In this document: piece by piece, positions 7,493-16,200 of the stretch
How positions within the stretch are numbered: position 1 is the stretch's first letter
Layout: every line of letters starts with the position of its first letter
NCBI GenBank assembly: GCA_964615775.1
Contig: CAZTQB010000002.1
Coordinates: 1 to 64,000 of the forward strand
DNA length: 64,000 bases
Reading direction: 5' to 3'
Source of the DNA: JALHOM01 sp964615775
GTDB taxonomy: Bacteria > Patescibacteriota > Saccharimonadia > Saccharimonadales > 2-12-FULL-41-12
The notes under the pieces: generated by a model
Database searches by the model: none
The model's input: only the letters and a program-made list of their open reading frames with translations
Told to the model about the DNA's origin: nothing
Position numbers and translations under genes: made by a program

Positions 7493-7885
7493 ATGAATAT
7501 TACAGATGAGCAGTTTGATGAGTTAATTTCACAAGCATTAAGTGAGCTACCAAAAATCCAGGTTGATGGACTCAAGAATGTTGCGATTGTCTACGCCGAT
7601 GAACCGACACCAAAACAACGCGAAACATTAAAGCTTAGATGTAATCAAACTTTACTAGGATTATTTGAAGGATTACCACTTACCAAAAGAGCGGCAGCCA
7701 ATAGTATATTTGGTGGACCACTAGGTGCAATGCCAGATAAAATTACTTTATTTAAACTGCCTCTTATTAATTATTCTAAAGATTTGGCTGATTTAAAACG
7801 TCAGGTCAAACACACACTATGGCACGAAATAGCCCATTATTATGGTCTAGATCATGACCAAATTCATAAACTAGAGCAGTCGTAA
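7493..7885 (+). CDS. Small zincin-type metallopeptidase family protein
   Basis: 130 residues. The C-terminus carries HTLWHEIAHYYGLDHDQI, an extended zinc site HExxHxxGxxH, as in the 'metallopeptidase family protein' group (Zincin_1) of short cytosolic proteins. The N-terminal half is a small alpha/beta part. Substrate unknown. TACTAT seven bases before the ATG indicates a leaderless transcript. The 3' end overlaps the convergent rarA by 15 bases. Confidence 0.82.
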   Translation: MNITDEQFDELISQALSELPKIQVDGLKNVAIVYADEPTPKQRETLKLRCNQTLLGLFEGLPLTKRAAANSIFGGPLGAMPDKITLFKLPLINYSKDLADLKRQVKHTLWHEIAHYYGLDHDQIHKLEQS

Positions 7886-9046
7886 ATCTCTAATTTCGTC
7901 TGGCAAAAAGCCATCGCCATAATCAGTAGTGTTGGCTTTTTTGGTTTTATCAAATTCAACTGATTTTAGCTGTCGGCGGGTTGCTTTGCTTCGCAGATGA
8001 AATGGCACACTGACATTCGGATATGTTCGAGCCAATTCTTTGGCTTTTGCCATGACGTCAGTAACTTGACGCGATTTATCAGTCTTGGCTAGCACAATCG
8101 CACAATGATACAAATTATGTTCACATTCCGGCATACCAACTCGCTCAACCGCCAAAAATGTACTAACTGCCAAATTCAATGCTGCAGGAGCCGCTATGCC
8201 AACGTCTTCGCTAGCAAAAACTACCATTCGTCGGGCAATAAACTTTGGATCTTCACCTGATTGCAGCATTCTTGCCAAATAGTAAACTGCAGCCGTTGGG
8301 TCAGACCCACGCATCGACTTAATAAAAGCACTGATAACATTGTAATGTTGCTCACTATTTTTGTCGTAATGAGGTGAACTGGACTGAGCAGCAGTAGCAA
8401 TAGTTTGCTCCGTAATCTTATCACTCTCTAGATTGATCGCTAGTTCGAGATTATTTAAGGCAACCCTGCCATCACCATTAGCTATTTTTGCCAAATATCG
8501 CTGGTTTTTTACTGGTAAGCGTTTGGCGTTAATCCCTAAAACTTTCATAGATTTATTGATAATTTTTAGGATATCGTCCACATCTAGTGGTTCCAAAACC
8601 AATATCTTGGAGCGAGAAATTAACGGACGAATCACCTCAAAACTAGGATTTTCGGTGGTAGCACCAACCAAAGTAATTGTTCCATCTTCTACATAGGGCA
8701 AAAAGGCATCTTGTTGCGACTTTGAAAATCGATGAATTTCATCAACAAATAATATAGTCTTTTGATCTAAACGATTGTTGATTTTAGCATCTTCAATGAC
8801 CCTCATTATATCGGATTTACCTGATGTTACAGCGGATATTTCTTTAAATACAGCTCCGGTTTCATTGGCAAATATCCGTGCTAGCGTAGTCTTTCCAGAT
8901 CCTGCCGGACCCCAAAAGATTAGATTGGTCGGCAATTTCTTAGATATAATTTCACTTAATATTTTGCCCTTACCGATGAGGTGTTCTTGCCCAACTACTT
9001 CATTTAATTTGGTAGGACGCATCTTTTCTGCCAACGGCACCGACAT
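7871..9046 (-). CDS. rarA: Replication-associated recombination protein A (AAA ATPase)
   Basis: 391 residues, full length for RarA/MgsA. Opens with PLAEKMRPTKLNEVVGQEHL, Walker A GPAGSGKTT, Walker B ILFVDEIHRFSKSQQD, sensor LVGATTENPSF and SRSKILVLEPL, then the MgsA-type C-terminal oligomerisation part with RMVVFASEDVG and CAIVLAKTDKS. It acts at stalled replication forks, related to clamp-loader ATPases. The ATG directly follows the TAA stop of gdh, so the two are co-transcribed. Confidence 0.95.
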   Translation of the reverse strand: MSVPLAEKMRPTKLNEVVGQEHLIGKGKILSEIISKKLPTNLIFWGPAGSGKTTLARIFANETGAVFKEISAVTSGKSDIMRVIEDAKINNRLDQKTILFVDEIHRFSKSQQDAFLPYVEDGTITLVGATTENPSFEVIRPLISRSKILVLEPLDVDDILKIINKSMKVLGINAKRLPVKNQRYLAKIANGDGRVALNNLELAINLESDKITEQTIATAAQSSSPHYDKNSEQHYNVISAFIKSMRGSDPTAAVYYLARMLQSGEDPKFIARRMVVFASEDVGIAAPAALNLAVSTFLAVERVGMPECEHNLYHCAIVLAKTDKSRQVTDVMAKAKELARTYPNVSVPFHLRSKATRRQLKSVEFDKTKKANTTDYGDGFLPDEIRDLRLL

Positions 9047-10237
9047 TTAGCTAGCCAATCTACTTATAGCAATCTCAAAAGCCGCTTGTTTAAGCGAAAT
9101 ACTACTTTGTTTAGAGTAATCAAGTGCATTTTTTGTAGCAGAAGATAGTTTCTTTTCTAGTTCTTGATTGACTTTTGCAAGTGGCCACTTTGTACCTTGC
9201 ATATTTTGTAACCACTCATAGTAACTTACCGTCACACCACCAGCATTAGCTATGATATCAGGAATATCGATTACACCATTTTTTATCAATTTTTGGTAAG
9301 CCTGAAAACTAACCGGACCGTTGGCTAACTCTAAAATAAATTTTGCATTCACGGTATCGTAATTACTTTTCGTGATAGTATTTTCTAGAGCTGCACAAAC
9401 TAAAACATCAACTTCTTCAGATATTATTTGTTCGGAACTACCCTCAGAATCGGCTTGATCTTCTAAATCGTCAATTGCTTTACGCGAAAAATCTACATTA
9501 CTAAAATCAAAGCCAGCAACCGAAGTTAGAGTCTTCTTTGAGCTAGACACAGCCACTACATTAACGCCCAACTCTTGGCTAGCAATCTTTGCAAAATAGA
9601 AACCAACATTGCCTAGTCCCTGAACAGCCACAGTTATCTCGCTTGGATTAAGCTTGTAGAATTTCAATACTTCTCTTAATACAATCATGCCACCACGGCC
9701 AGTGGCAGCTTCACGGCCAAAACTGCCGCCTTTTTCTATGGATTTGCCGGTAAAGCTAGCTCTAGTTTTATCGCCGGTTTGCTTTGAATACTCGTCTGTC
9801 ATCCAGTCTATAATTTGTGCATCAGTATTGACATCAGGTGCGGGTATATCGGTTTCTGGACCTAAATTTTTATATAGAGCCTTCACATATTCTCTGGAAA
9901 TTTGTTCCAAATATTTCGTGTCAACCTTTTTAGGGTCAATTACTACCCCGCCCTTGCCACCACCCATTGGTATATCAATAACAGCCGTCTTGAAAGTCAT
10001 TAACGTAGCTAGAGCCATCACCTCATCGTAATTAATATCAGGGTGAAATCTTATACCACCTTTATAAGGACCTAATTTATTTTTGTGCTGTACACGATAA
10101 GCCAGGTGCTTCTGCCCACCAATATCAAGTTGAGCTTCATGAACTTGGTCATGAGACAATAAATTATCAATCTGCGTCTTACTTAAGCCTAGGTTTTGAG
10201 CAGACAAAATAATTAACTTTTTGGCCGTCTCTAGCAT
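9047..10237 (-). CDS. gdhA: Glutamate dehydrogenase
   Basis: About 396 residues, a Glu/Leu/Phe/Val dehydrogenase of the hexameric short type. Visible are LGPYKGGIRFHP, the catalytic lysine region DIPMGGGKGGVVIDP, PAPDVNTD, TGRGGMIVL, the dinucleotide-binding AVQGLGNVGFYFA, and LELANGP. It interconverts glutamate and 2-oxoglutarate with ammonia. The ATG at 10237 is preferred over one at 10246, because TATTAT sits seven bases before it. It heads the gdh-rarA operon and is divergent from the CNNM gene. Leu or Val dehydrogenase specificity cannot be excluded, but the GxGGG/K context and length favour glutamate. Confidence 0.9.
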   Translation of the reverse strand: MLETAKKLIILSAQNLGLSKTQIDNLLSHDQVHEAQLDIGGQKHLAYRVQHKNKLGPYKGGIRFHPDINYDEVMALATLMTFKTAVIDIPMGGGKGGVVIDPKKVDTKYLEQISREYVKALYKNLGPETDIPAPDVNTDAQIIDWMTDEYSKQTGDKTRASFTGKSIEKGGSFGREAATGRGGMIVLREVLKFYKLNPSEITVAVQGLGNVGFYFAKIASQELGVNVVAVSSSKKTLTSVAGFDFSNVDFSRKAIDDLEDQADSEGSSEQIISEEVDVLVCAALENTITKSNYDTVNAKFILELANGPVSFQAYQKLIKNGVIDIPDIIANAGGVTVSYYEWLQNMQGTKWPLAKVNQELEKKLSSATKNALDYSKQSSISLKQAAFEIAISRLAS

Positions 10238-10276
10238 AATATACATAATAACACGTGATATACTATTATTCGTTAG

Positions 10277-11251
10277 ATGTCGATTTTACTTATAATTACT
10301 TTGGTTGTCTTTTTTATTTTAATGTCGGCGACTTGCTCGGGCTTAAATATCGCCCTAATGTCGCTTGATCTACAAGAGCTTAATCGCAAGCAAAAATTAG
10401 GTGATAAAAAAGCAAAAATAGTTTATGCCTTACGAAAGAAAACTCATTTAACCCTAGCCAGTATACTAATAACCAATACCACTTTTAATGCCGGAACAGC
10501 AGTGTTTTTAGCAGGTAGATTTAGTGGGTTAGTCGCAATTGTAGCTTCAACTTTACTACTAGTCGTTTTTAGTGAACTTTTGCCACAAGCTATCTTCACT
10601 CGTAATGCCTTAAATTACATGTACAGACTATCACCACTTATTAAAATAATGATCTTTTTTACCTACCCCATATCCAAGCCACTACAACTAATCCTGGATA
10701 GATGGTTCGGGCCAGAGAGCAACAAGCTTCATTCTCGTCATGAATTAGGCATGATAATTAACGAGCATAAAATTGGTAATGCTAGCGAATTAGATGATGA
10801 TGAGATCGAGATTATCAGAGGTGCGTTGCAACTTAGCGAAAAACAGGTAATAGATATCATGACACCAATTGATAAAGTTTTTTGGCTAAAGCAGACCGAT
10901 TATATCGATCATGAGTCGATTGATTTAATAAAAACTGCCAGTTTTAGTCGTATACCAATCTTTAGCAAATCTTTAAGAGAGTGTTTTGGAGTGCTACTGA
11001 TGAAGGACTTAGTTGATATTGATTTTGACAATCAAACTCTAAATATCTCTGAAGCCAAACTGCATCGCACCAAGATGATTGGCAGTAAAACTGCCCTAGA
11101 TACCATGTTCCGACATTTCATCACTGCTAGAACTCATCTTATGCCAGTTACCATGGGTGGCAAAATAATCGGTATTATTACTATTGAAGACTTGATAGAA
11201 GAAATTATCGGCCATGAAATTATTGATGAATCGGACAAAACTTTAGTTTAA
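10277..11251 (+). CDS. CNNM/CorC-type transmembrane protein with CBS pair
   Basis: 324 residues. An N-terminal CNNM (DUF21) domain with several membrane helices (about 1-22, 57-77, 79-100, 116-137), including SATCSGLNIALMSLDL, followed by a linker and two CBS motifs (MTPIDKVFWL, and TIEDLIEEIIGHEI near the end). The family is linked to magnesium and other divalent ion efflux or homeostasis. No CorC_HlyC C-terminal domain follows. A TACTAT/TATTAT box lies just before the ATG, back to back with that of gdh, in a 39-base divergent region. Confidence 0.85.
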   Translation: MSILLIITLVVFFILMSATCSGLNIALMSLDLQELNRKQKLGDKKAKIVYALRKKTHLTLASILITNTTFNAGTAVFLAGRFSGLVAIVASTLLLVVFSELLPQAIFTRNALNYMYRLSPLIKIMIFFTYPISKPLQLILDRWFGPESNKLHSRHELGMIINEHKIGNASELDDDEIEIIRGALQLSEKQVIDIMTPIDKVFWLKQTDYIDHESIDLIKTASFSRIPIFSKSLRECFGVLLMKDLVDIDFDNQTLNISEAKLHRTKMIGSKTALDTMFRHFITARTHLMPVTMGGKIIGIITIEDLIEEIIGHEIIDESDKTLV

Positions 11252-11265
11252 AAAATAAAATTAAG

Positions 11266-11862
11266 CTAAGCCAGATTATTACTTACAAAATCCCAGTCAA
11301 CAACATTCCACCAATTTTCAACGTAATCTGGACGTTTATTTTGATACTTCAAGTAGTAAGCATGCTCCCAAACATCTAACGCCAATAAGAGCTTAAGGCT
11401 AGAATCCTGCATTAACGGATTATCTTGATTGGCCATCGAGCAAATCTTTAACTCGTCACCGTCTTGCACTAACCATACCCAGCCACTGCCAAACCTGCCT
11501 ATAGCCGCTGCAGCAAATTCCTGTTTAAATTTATCAAAATTACCAAATTGATCATCAATCTTCTCTAGCAAATTACCAGTTAAGCTATTGCCACCAGGTG
11601 TCATACACTTCCAAAAAAAACTATGATTATAATGGCCACCGCCATTGTTCTGTACAACCATACGCTTAGATTCATCAAGCTTACCTAGGTTTGTAATAAT
11701 CTCAGCGATATCTTTATCTGCCCATTCACTACCATCTAACGCACCGTTTAACTTGTCAATATATGCCTGGTGGTGCTTACAATAATGTAGCTCCATTGTC
11801 TGAGCATCGATATACGGCTCTAGGCCATCATAGGTGTAGTCCAATTTTGGTAATGTAAACAT
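11266..11862 (-). CDS. sodA: Superoxide dismutase [Fe/Mn]
   Basis: 198 residues. MFTLPKLDYTYDGLEPYI is the standard start; metal ligands are visible in LHYCKHHQAY (His26), NHSFFWKCM (His), and DVWEHAYYLKYQ (Asp and His). WxWLV occurs as GSGWVWLVQDG. It removes superoxide in the cytosol; Fe versus Mn cannot be read securely. The start at 11862 is set by AAGGAG just upstream; the longer open frame to 11934 overlaps trmD and is not needed. It is 16 bases behind trmD on the same strand. Presence suggests exposure to oxygen. Confidence 0.93.
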   Translation of the reverse strand: MFTLPKLDYTYDGLEPYIDAQTMELHYCKHHQAYIDKLNGALDGSEWADKDIAEIITNLGKLDESKRMVVQNNGGGHYNHSFFWKCMTPGGNSLTGNLLEKIDDQFGNFDKFKQEFAAAAIGRFGSGWVWLVQDGDELKICSMANQDNPLMQDSSLKLLLALDVWEHAYYLKYQNKRPDYVENWWNVVDWDFVSNNLA

Positions 11863-11878
11863 TTTTTCTCCTTGTGAT

Positions 11879-12529
11879 TTATTTACTTTTTGAATTATTC
11901 GTTCGCCACTTTTCAATTTCGGCATGATGACCACTAAGCAACACCTCCGGGACTCTCATGCCTCTAAATTCTTCTGGCCGCGTATAATGGGGATGTTCTA
12001 GGTAATTGGCTTTAGTAAAACTTTCCTTTTCAGCACTAGTTTCACCTCCCAACACACCGGGGATCAAGCGAACTACGCTATCTATTAATACCATAGCTGC
12101 TAGTTCGCCCCCCGTGATTACATAATCACCTATTGAAACTACTCGGTCTGTGAGCTGCATCACTCTTTCGTCGATTCCTTCGTATCGCCCACAGATAATA
12201 ATCATGCCTTTATCTTCTTGGGCAAATTTTCTACACTTTTGTTGATTAAGACTTTCACCTTTTGGACCCATAAAGTAAACAACTGCCTTTGGGTCATTTT
12301 GCTTAGCATATTCTATAGCTGCAAACAGCGGCTCTGGCTTAAGTAGCATTCCATCACCACCACCATAAGGTACATCATCAACTTGTTTACGAGGACCAAT
12401 CCCGAAATCTCGGAGGTTGATGTAACTGTAGTCCACCACCCCTATTTCCTTAGCTTTCCAGAGCATGCTCGACTCCAAAATTGGCGGGAACATCTCAGGA
12501 AAGATGCTTATTATTTGAATTTTCTTCAC
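11879..12529 (-). CDS. trmD: tRNA (guanine-N1-)-methyltransferase
   Basis: 216 residues with the complete SPOUT-knot signature: SIFPEMFPPILESS, DDVPYGGGDGMLLKPEP, IIICGRYEGIDERV, SIGDYVITGGELAA, and the C-terminal HPHYTRPEEFRGMRVPEVLLSGHH. Methylates G37 of tRNAs with a G36 using SAM. The start is GTG at 12529, with GATAAT (12536-12541) six bases upstream, so leaderless. It follows rpsP-khpA, as in many bacteria, but separated by a terminator. Confidence 0.96.
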   Translation of the reverse strand: MKKIQIISIFPEMFPPILESSMLWKAKEIGVVDYSYINLRDFGIGPRKQVDDVPYGGGDGMLLKPEPLFAAIEYAKQNDPKAVVYFMGPKGESLNQQKCRKFAQEDKGMIIICGRYEGIDERVMQLTDRVVSIGDYVITGGELAAMVLIDSVVRLIPGVLGGETSAEKESFTKANYLEHPHYTRPEEFRGMRVPEVLLSGHHAEIEKWRTNNSKSK

Positions 12530-12550
12530 GTATCTATTATCTCATAAAAT

Positions 12551-12580
12551 AAATAAACCCCTCAATAGAAGGGTTTATTT
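12551..12580. terminator. Rho-independent terminator between khpA and trmD
   Basis: AAATAAACCC (12551-12560) pairs perfectly with GGGTTTATTT (12571-12580) across a ten-base loop. The A/T ends of the stem serve as U tract in either direction; on the minus strand it ends transcription coming from khpA. Confidence 0.75.
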
Positions 12581-12711
12581 AACACATAAAGCTCTCAAAC
12601 AGATTTGTTTGACTCGCAGTGAGCTTACTTGTTTTTTGTTTTTACTCTGTTTTTATACAGATAAAACCATAATAACAATAATCAGTATTTTTTGCAACAT
12701 TTTTTGCCAGC

Positions 12712-13161
12712 TTAGACGTCAAGGTCGTCAAGGTCGGCGAGTTCACGCCTGGTTCGAGCTACAGCATCGTCTGAGCTGTTGGTGGTTTCATCAGCCACGT
12801 TAGCACTACCATCTTGTCTAGATGAGCTAGGTTTTGAGCTATCGTCACCCCATGCACCATCATTGCCATAACTACGTGAGTCACTTCGGTCATTAGAATT
12901 TCCTCCACCTACGCCGTTGTCAACAATTTTCAAATTATAACGAGCGTCATTTTTAGTACCCAAAGCTCGAAGCAGCGTACGAATACTTTGTGCGGTTGCT
13001 CCACGCTTGCCAATCACCCTACCAAGGTCTTCTGGATCTACCGTAAGCTCAATTAGAACACCTTTTTCATCAATTCGCCTATCAACCTTAACCTCATCTG
13101 GCTTAGTTACTAGTGACTTTACTACATATTCAACAAATTGTTCGTCGATACTGCTACTCAT
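12712..13161 (-). CDS. khpA: KH-domain RNA-binding protein KhpA with acidic/serine-rich tail
   Basis: 149 residues. Residues 1-78 form a KH domain with the GxxG loop in LGRVIGKRGATAQSIRTLL; the start SIDEQFVEYVVKSLV is typical of KhpA (YlqC). The rest is a low-complexity Ser/Asn/Asp/Gly tail ending LADLDDLDV, absent from the usual 75-80 residue proteins. It binds RNA and in other bacteria works with KhpB. AAAGGAG directly precedes the ATG. Its place behind rpsP agrees with the usual rpsP-khpA-trmD order. Confidence 0.9.
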   Translation of the reverse strand: MSSSIDEQFVEYVVKSLVTKPDEVKVDRRIDEKGVLIELTVDPEDLGRVIGKRGATAQSIRTLLRALGTKNDARYNLKIVDNGVGGGNSNDRSDSRSYGNDGAWGDDSSKPSSSRQDGSANVADETTNSSDDAVARTRRELADLDDLDV

Positions 13162-13261
13162 GATTTTCTCCTTTATGAACAGAAAAAGTTAATGTTAATG
13201 TAAGCTCATTATACCAAAAAACTCCAGCGATAAAACCTGAGTTTAAAGTAATTTTAATTAA

Positions 13262-13720
13262 CTATTTTGTTTCTTCGGAAGATTCAGCCGATTTTGCAGT
13301 TTTTGCTTCTTCGGGCTTTTCTGGTTCTACTGGCTCTTCTTTTGCAGCCTGTACTTCGGCTGGAGCTTCTTCACTAGCAGGTTTTTCGTTAGATACTTCT
13401 TCTTTAGGTTGGTTTTTACGAAGCTTTTCTGGGTTACGGGTTGTTCGTTTTCGACTTGAAGTTTCATTTTTTATCCATTTTGGTAGTTTGACTGACTCTT
13501 CTTTTAAGATTCTAACAACTCGATCAGATGGCTGAGCTCCGTGATTTAAATAAAATTCAGCTTTCACTTTATTAAGAGTTGTCGTTTTAGAATGCGGATC
13601 ATAACTACCTAGCAATGCCACATATTTGCCACTACTTGGAGTCTGACGAGAATCTTGAACCACCATTCGATAAGTTGGTCGACCTTTTCTACCTAATCTT
13701 TGCATGCGAATTGCTAACAT
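13262..13720 (-). CDS. rpsP: 30S ribosomal protein bS16 with charged C-terminal extension
   Basis: 152 residues. MLAIRMQRLGRKGRPTYRMV and LLGSYDP, NHGAQPSDRV are diagnostic for bS16 (normally 80-90 residues). From about residue 88 a basic patch (SSRKRTTRNPEKLRK) and then a Glu/Ala/Pro/Lys-rich tail follow. Such tails on ribosomal proteins are often seen in CPR and actinobacterial lineages; their role is unknown. Confidence 0.95.
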   Translation of the reverse strand: MLAIRMQRLGRKGRPTYRMVVQDSRQTPSSGKYVALLGSYDPHSKTTTLNKVKAEFYLNHGAQPSDRVVRILKEESVKLPKWIKNETSSRKRTTRNPEKLRKNQPKEEVSNEKPASEEAPAEVQAAKEEPVEPEKPEEAKTAKSAESSEETK

Positions 13721-13818
13721 GTACTTGCTTTACTCACTTTCATCTCTTTTTATGCCAAAACTTATTCTAGCGTTAATATAAAGTTTAAATACTATTTTAC
13801 AGATAGAACCATCTTTTG

Positions 13819-14526
13819 TCAATCTGTATTTAATGATTTGTAATAAGCAAGAGCTTCAGAGGCTGCTTGTTGTTGAGCGGCCTGCTTGCTTGGACCTTGG
13901 CCTTGACCCCTTGAGATATTGTTGACATACACTCCCACCGTAAAGATTTTGTCATGATCTGGACCATCTTCGTCAACAACTTTATAAACCGGCGTATAGC
14001 CCTCGATACTTTGCGACATCTCTTGAAGGTGACTTTTTGGGTCCATCCAGGAGCCAGTTTTTAAAATACCGTTTAGAGTTGAAAGAACCGTTTTTTCGAT
14101 TATCGACTTTGCTTTTTCGAAGCCCTGATCTAGATAAACTGCACCAATTACAGCTTCATAGCTATTGGCCAAAATCTGCAGCCTGGCTCTATCGGTACCG
14201 CGTTTCTCACCACGGCTCAGCCGCAATAAACCTTCAAAGCCAGCTTCACTAGCCGCTGCCCCGATACTCTCGGTTCGCACCAAGGCACTTCGCCAGTTGG
14301 TTAAAATACCCTCTGGTTCCTCATAGTTAAGATAAAGATGCTCCGTAACCACTAATTCCAAAACTGCATCACCCAAAAACTCCAATCTTTCATTATGAAC
14401 TTTGGTCGATTTTTTATGCTCGTTTACATAAGATCGGTGCGTAAAGGCTGTAATCAACAATTCAAGATTATTGAACTCAACTCCTAGAACTTGCTTGGCA
14501 AAATCTTTGTATTTTGACGTATCCAT
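13819..14526 (-). CDS. rnc: Ribonuclease III
   Basis: 235 residues. The catalytic RNase III domain shows AFTHRSYVNE, the signature ERLEFLGDAVLELV, and LANSYEAVIGAVYLDQG with the metal-binding Glu/Asp; the C-terminal double-strand RNA-binding domain begins DPKSHLQEMSQS and ends with PSKQAAQQQAASEAL. Cleaves double-stranded RNA, for example in rRNA processing. One base separates it from the stop of the NUDIX gene, so it is in the nusB-nudix-rnc operon. Confidence 0.96.
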   Translation of the reverse strand: MDTSKYKDFAKQVLGVEFNNLELLITAFTHRSYVNEHKKSTKVHNERLEFLGDAVLELVVTEHLYLNYEEPEGILTNWRSALVRTESIGAAASEAGFEGLLRLSRGEKRGTDRARLQILANSYEAVIGAVYLDQGFEKAKSIIEKTVLSTLNGILKTGSWMDPKSHLQEMSQSIEGYTPVYKVVDEDGPDHDKIFTVGVYVNNISRGQGQGPSKQAAQQQAASEALAYYKSLNTD

Positions 14527-14527
14527 A

Positions 14528-15028
14528 CTAAAGATTTGACTGCCTTATCTTCTTTAACCCAAGCAAGAAAATTTTACTAATATCTTCGTATTCGATTTTA
14601 TCTAGTGCTTCGGTCGCTTTAAACCATTTTATGCCATTCATCCATTCTTCTGGCTTAAGATCATCAGTGTCACCTTCTGCCCTAACCAAAAATATCTCAG
14701 TAGTCATCAATACCAGACTAGTCACACGGCGATAACGGAAGTTGATCTTACCTAACCAATTTAGTACTCGCATCTCTTTAAGGCCAGTTTCTTCGCGAAT
14801 TTCACGCTCAGCCGTATCTTTTGGAGCTTCACCTTCTTCGATATGTCCTTTAGGAATTGTCCAACGATTTTTAGCATCTTGAATCAGTAAAATCTCAATT
14901 TCACCTGATTTTTTGTTGCGACGAAAAACCATACCACCACTAGTTGGTTCACGAACAACTTCGTTGATAGACGGTTTACGACGAGGTATGAATTTCTTTA
15001 TATCTGGTATTCGTCTAGGTTTTTTCAT
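14528..15028 (-). CDS. NUDIX hydrolase
   Basis: 166 residues. The full NUDIX box GX5EX7REUXEEXGU is present as GHIEEGEAPKDTAEREIREE plus TGL. WTIPKGHIEEGE just before it is characteristic of the MutT/Ap4A-type subgroup. A basic N-terminus (KKPRRIPDIKKFIPRRK) may contact RNA or nucleotides. Probably hydrolyses a nucleoside diphosphate derivative; the exact substrate is not readable. Five bases behind nusB and one base ahead of rnc. Confidence 0.92.
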   Translation of the reverse strand: MKKPRRIPDIKKFIPRRKPSINEVVREPTSGGMVFRRNKKSGEIEILLIQDAKNRWTIPKGHIEEGEAPKDTAEREIREETGLKEMRVLNWLGKINFRYRRVTSLVLMTTEIFLVRAEGDTDDLKPEEWMNGIKWFKATEALDKIEYEDISKIFLLGLKKIRQSNL

Positions 15029-15033
15029 CTAGT

Positions 15034-15534
15034 TTAGTCTGTTTTTCCTTTGCTATTTTCGGAATCATCTTTATCTTCGGCAGTTTCTAGCCCTTTAGCG
15101 GCTTCTTCAGGATGAGTTTCTTTTAGTAGGCTGCCTAGTACTCCGTTAACAAACTTCGAGGAGTTATCTCCGCCATAAGACTTTGCTAACTCTACTGCTT
15201 CGTTTATTACTACTTTAGGCGGTACATCTTTGTTATTGATTAGCTCATATGCTCCCATTCTAAGCACCAAATGGTCAATTCGAGCAATCTGTTCGAGCGG
15301 CCACTCTGGAGCTAAAACTTGAAGACGACTGTCTATGTCATCAGACTGTTCCAAAACGCCGTTTATTAGCTCATCAATAAACTTATCATCTTTAGATGAA
15401 GATTTATAACGAGACTTATTTCGTTTGGTAATCTCCATCAAATCCAGACTTTGGTCATTACATGCCTGACGAAAAACCACTTCATACAAACTTTGTAGTG
15501 CGATTATCCTACCTAGATGTCTATTCGATGCCAC
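15034..15534 (-). CDS. nusB: Transcription antitermination/termination factor NusB
   Basis: 166 residues. NRHLGRIIALQSLYEVVF, IDELINGVLEQ, PEWPLEQIARIDHLVLRMGAYEL, VVINEAVELAKSYG and SSKFVNGVLGSLL are the usual NusB elements. It binds boxA RNA together with S10 in rRNA antitermination. A short acidic tail follows residue 145. First gene of the nusB-nudix-rnc run, just behind rpmF. Confidence 0.95.
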   Translation of the reverse strand: MASNRHLGRIIALQSLYEVVFRQACNDQSLDLMEITKRNKSRYKSSSKDDKFIDELINGVLEQSDDIDSRLQVLAPEWPLEQIARIDHLVLRMGAYELINNKDVPPKVVINEAVELAKSYGGDNSSKFVNGVLGSLLKETHPEEAAKGLETAEDKDDSENSKGKTD

Positions 15535-15589
15535 TTATTTTGATTCCTAAATTGTTAAATTATTAAATACGATTACTCGCAGACTTAGT

Positions 15590-15733
15590 CTAGGCTTTTT
15601 TGCCAGACTCGCGACGAGTAGTGTAAGCCTTGATCGGGCTTTTGGCATTTACGGCTCGAGCCAGTTTGACTACCAAATGACTTCTTCTTAGTCCGGTTTT
15701 GCGGTGGCTAGTTCGTTTTTTGGGCTTACCCAT
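15590..15733 (-). CDS. rpmF: 50S ribosomal protein bL32
   Basis: 47 residues: MGKPKKRTSHRKTGLRRSHL, then an Arg/Lys-rich remainder ending RRESGKKA. The PKxRTSxxxxxxRRSH pattern identifies bL32. It lacks the zinc-binding cysteines, so it is the C-minus form, which needs no zinc. A strong GAAAGGAG lies upstream of the ATG at 15733. It is separated by about 55 bases from nusB on the same strand. Confidence 0.9.
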   Translation of the reverse strand: MGKPKKRTSHRKTGLRRSHLVVKLARAVNAKSPIKAYTTRRESGKKA

Positions 15734-15844
15734 AACTAAACACTCCTTTCTGATTATAGATATCTACACCGATAAAATGTAAATATTTATTTTATACTTA
15801 CTAGATATTATACAAAAAGCCGTTGCCAAAATCAATAAACAATA

Positions 15845-15873
15845 TTGACAAACCACTACCTTTTTGCTATAAT
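15845..15873 (+). promoter_or_regulatory. Perfect-consensus sigma-70-type promoter
   Basis: TTGACA (15845-15850), 17-base spacer, TATAAT (15868-15873): both hexamers match the consensus exactly. The ATG at 15883 is nine bases after the -10 box, so the message should be leaderless. This is the best promoter in the window and implies strong expression of the two small proteins behind it. Confidence 0.85.
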
Positions 15874-15882
15874 ATGTATACT

Positions 15883-16185
15883 ATGAGTATAGAAAATTCA
15901 TCAATTTCCCAATTACGTGAAGCAGCCCAGGGTTCACTACACGAACATTCCAAAGCACATGAGGATGACTTAAGACGTGACAATCGAAGACGTTCACTCG
16001 GTAAATTCGCCCTGGCTGGTGTAGCTGGTGCAATAGCCTTAACTGCCTGGACTCTTGGCGGTAGAGCAGTAGACCAAGTAAACCACGAAAATTCACGAGA
16101 AGTTTTAGAGCAATCTTTTCCTGTTAACCCAGACACAGAGCAACCTACTCAACCAACAGTCGTATTTCAAAGTCAAAAAAAGTAA
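15883..16185 (+). CDS. Small single-pass membrane protein (100 aa)
   Basis: Begins MSIENSSISQLREAAQGSLH, continues with a very charged, histidine/arginine-rich cytosolic part ending DNRRRS, one membrane helix (about residues 45-62, FALAGVAGAIALTAWTLGG) and a short outside tail rich in Pro, Thr and Gln. The basic run before the helix predicts N-inside. The start at 15883 follows from the promoter position; the open frame extends upstream but would overlap the promoter. No family recognised. It is 15 bases ahead of a similar protein at 16201. Confidence 0.65.
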   Translation: MSIENSSISQLREAAQGSLHEHSKAHEDDLRRDNRRRSLGKFALAGVAGAIALTAWTLGGRAVDQVNHENSREVLEQSFPVNPDTEQPTQPTVVFQSQKK

Positions 16186-16200
16186 AAATCTTAATAAATT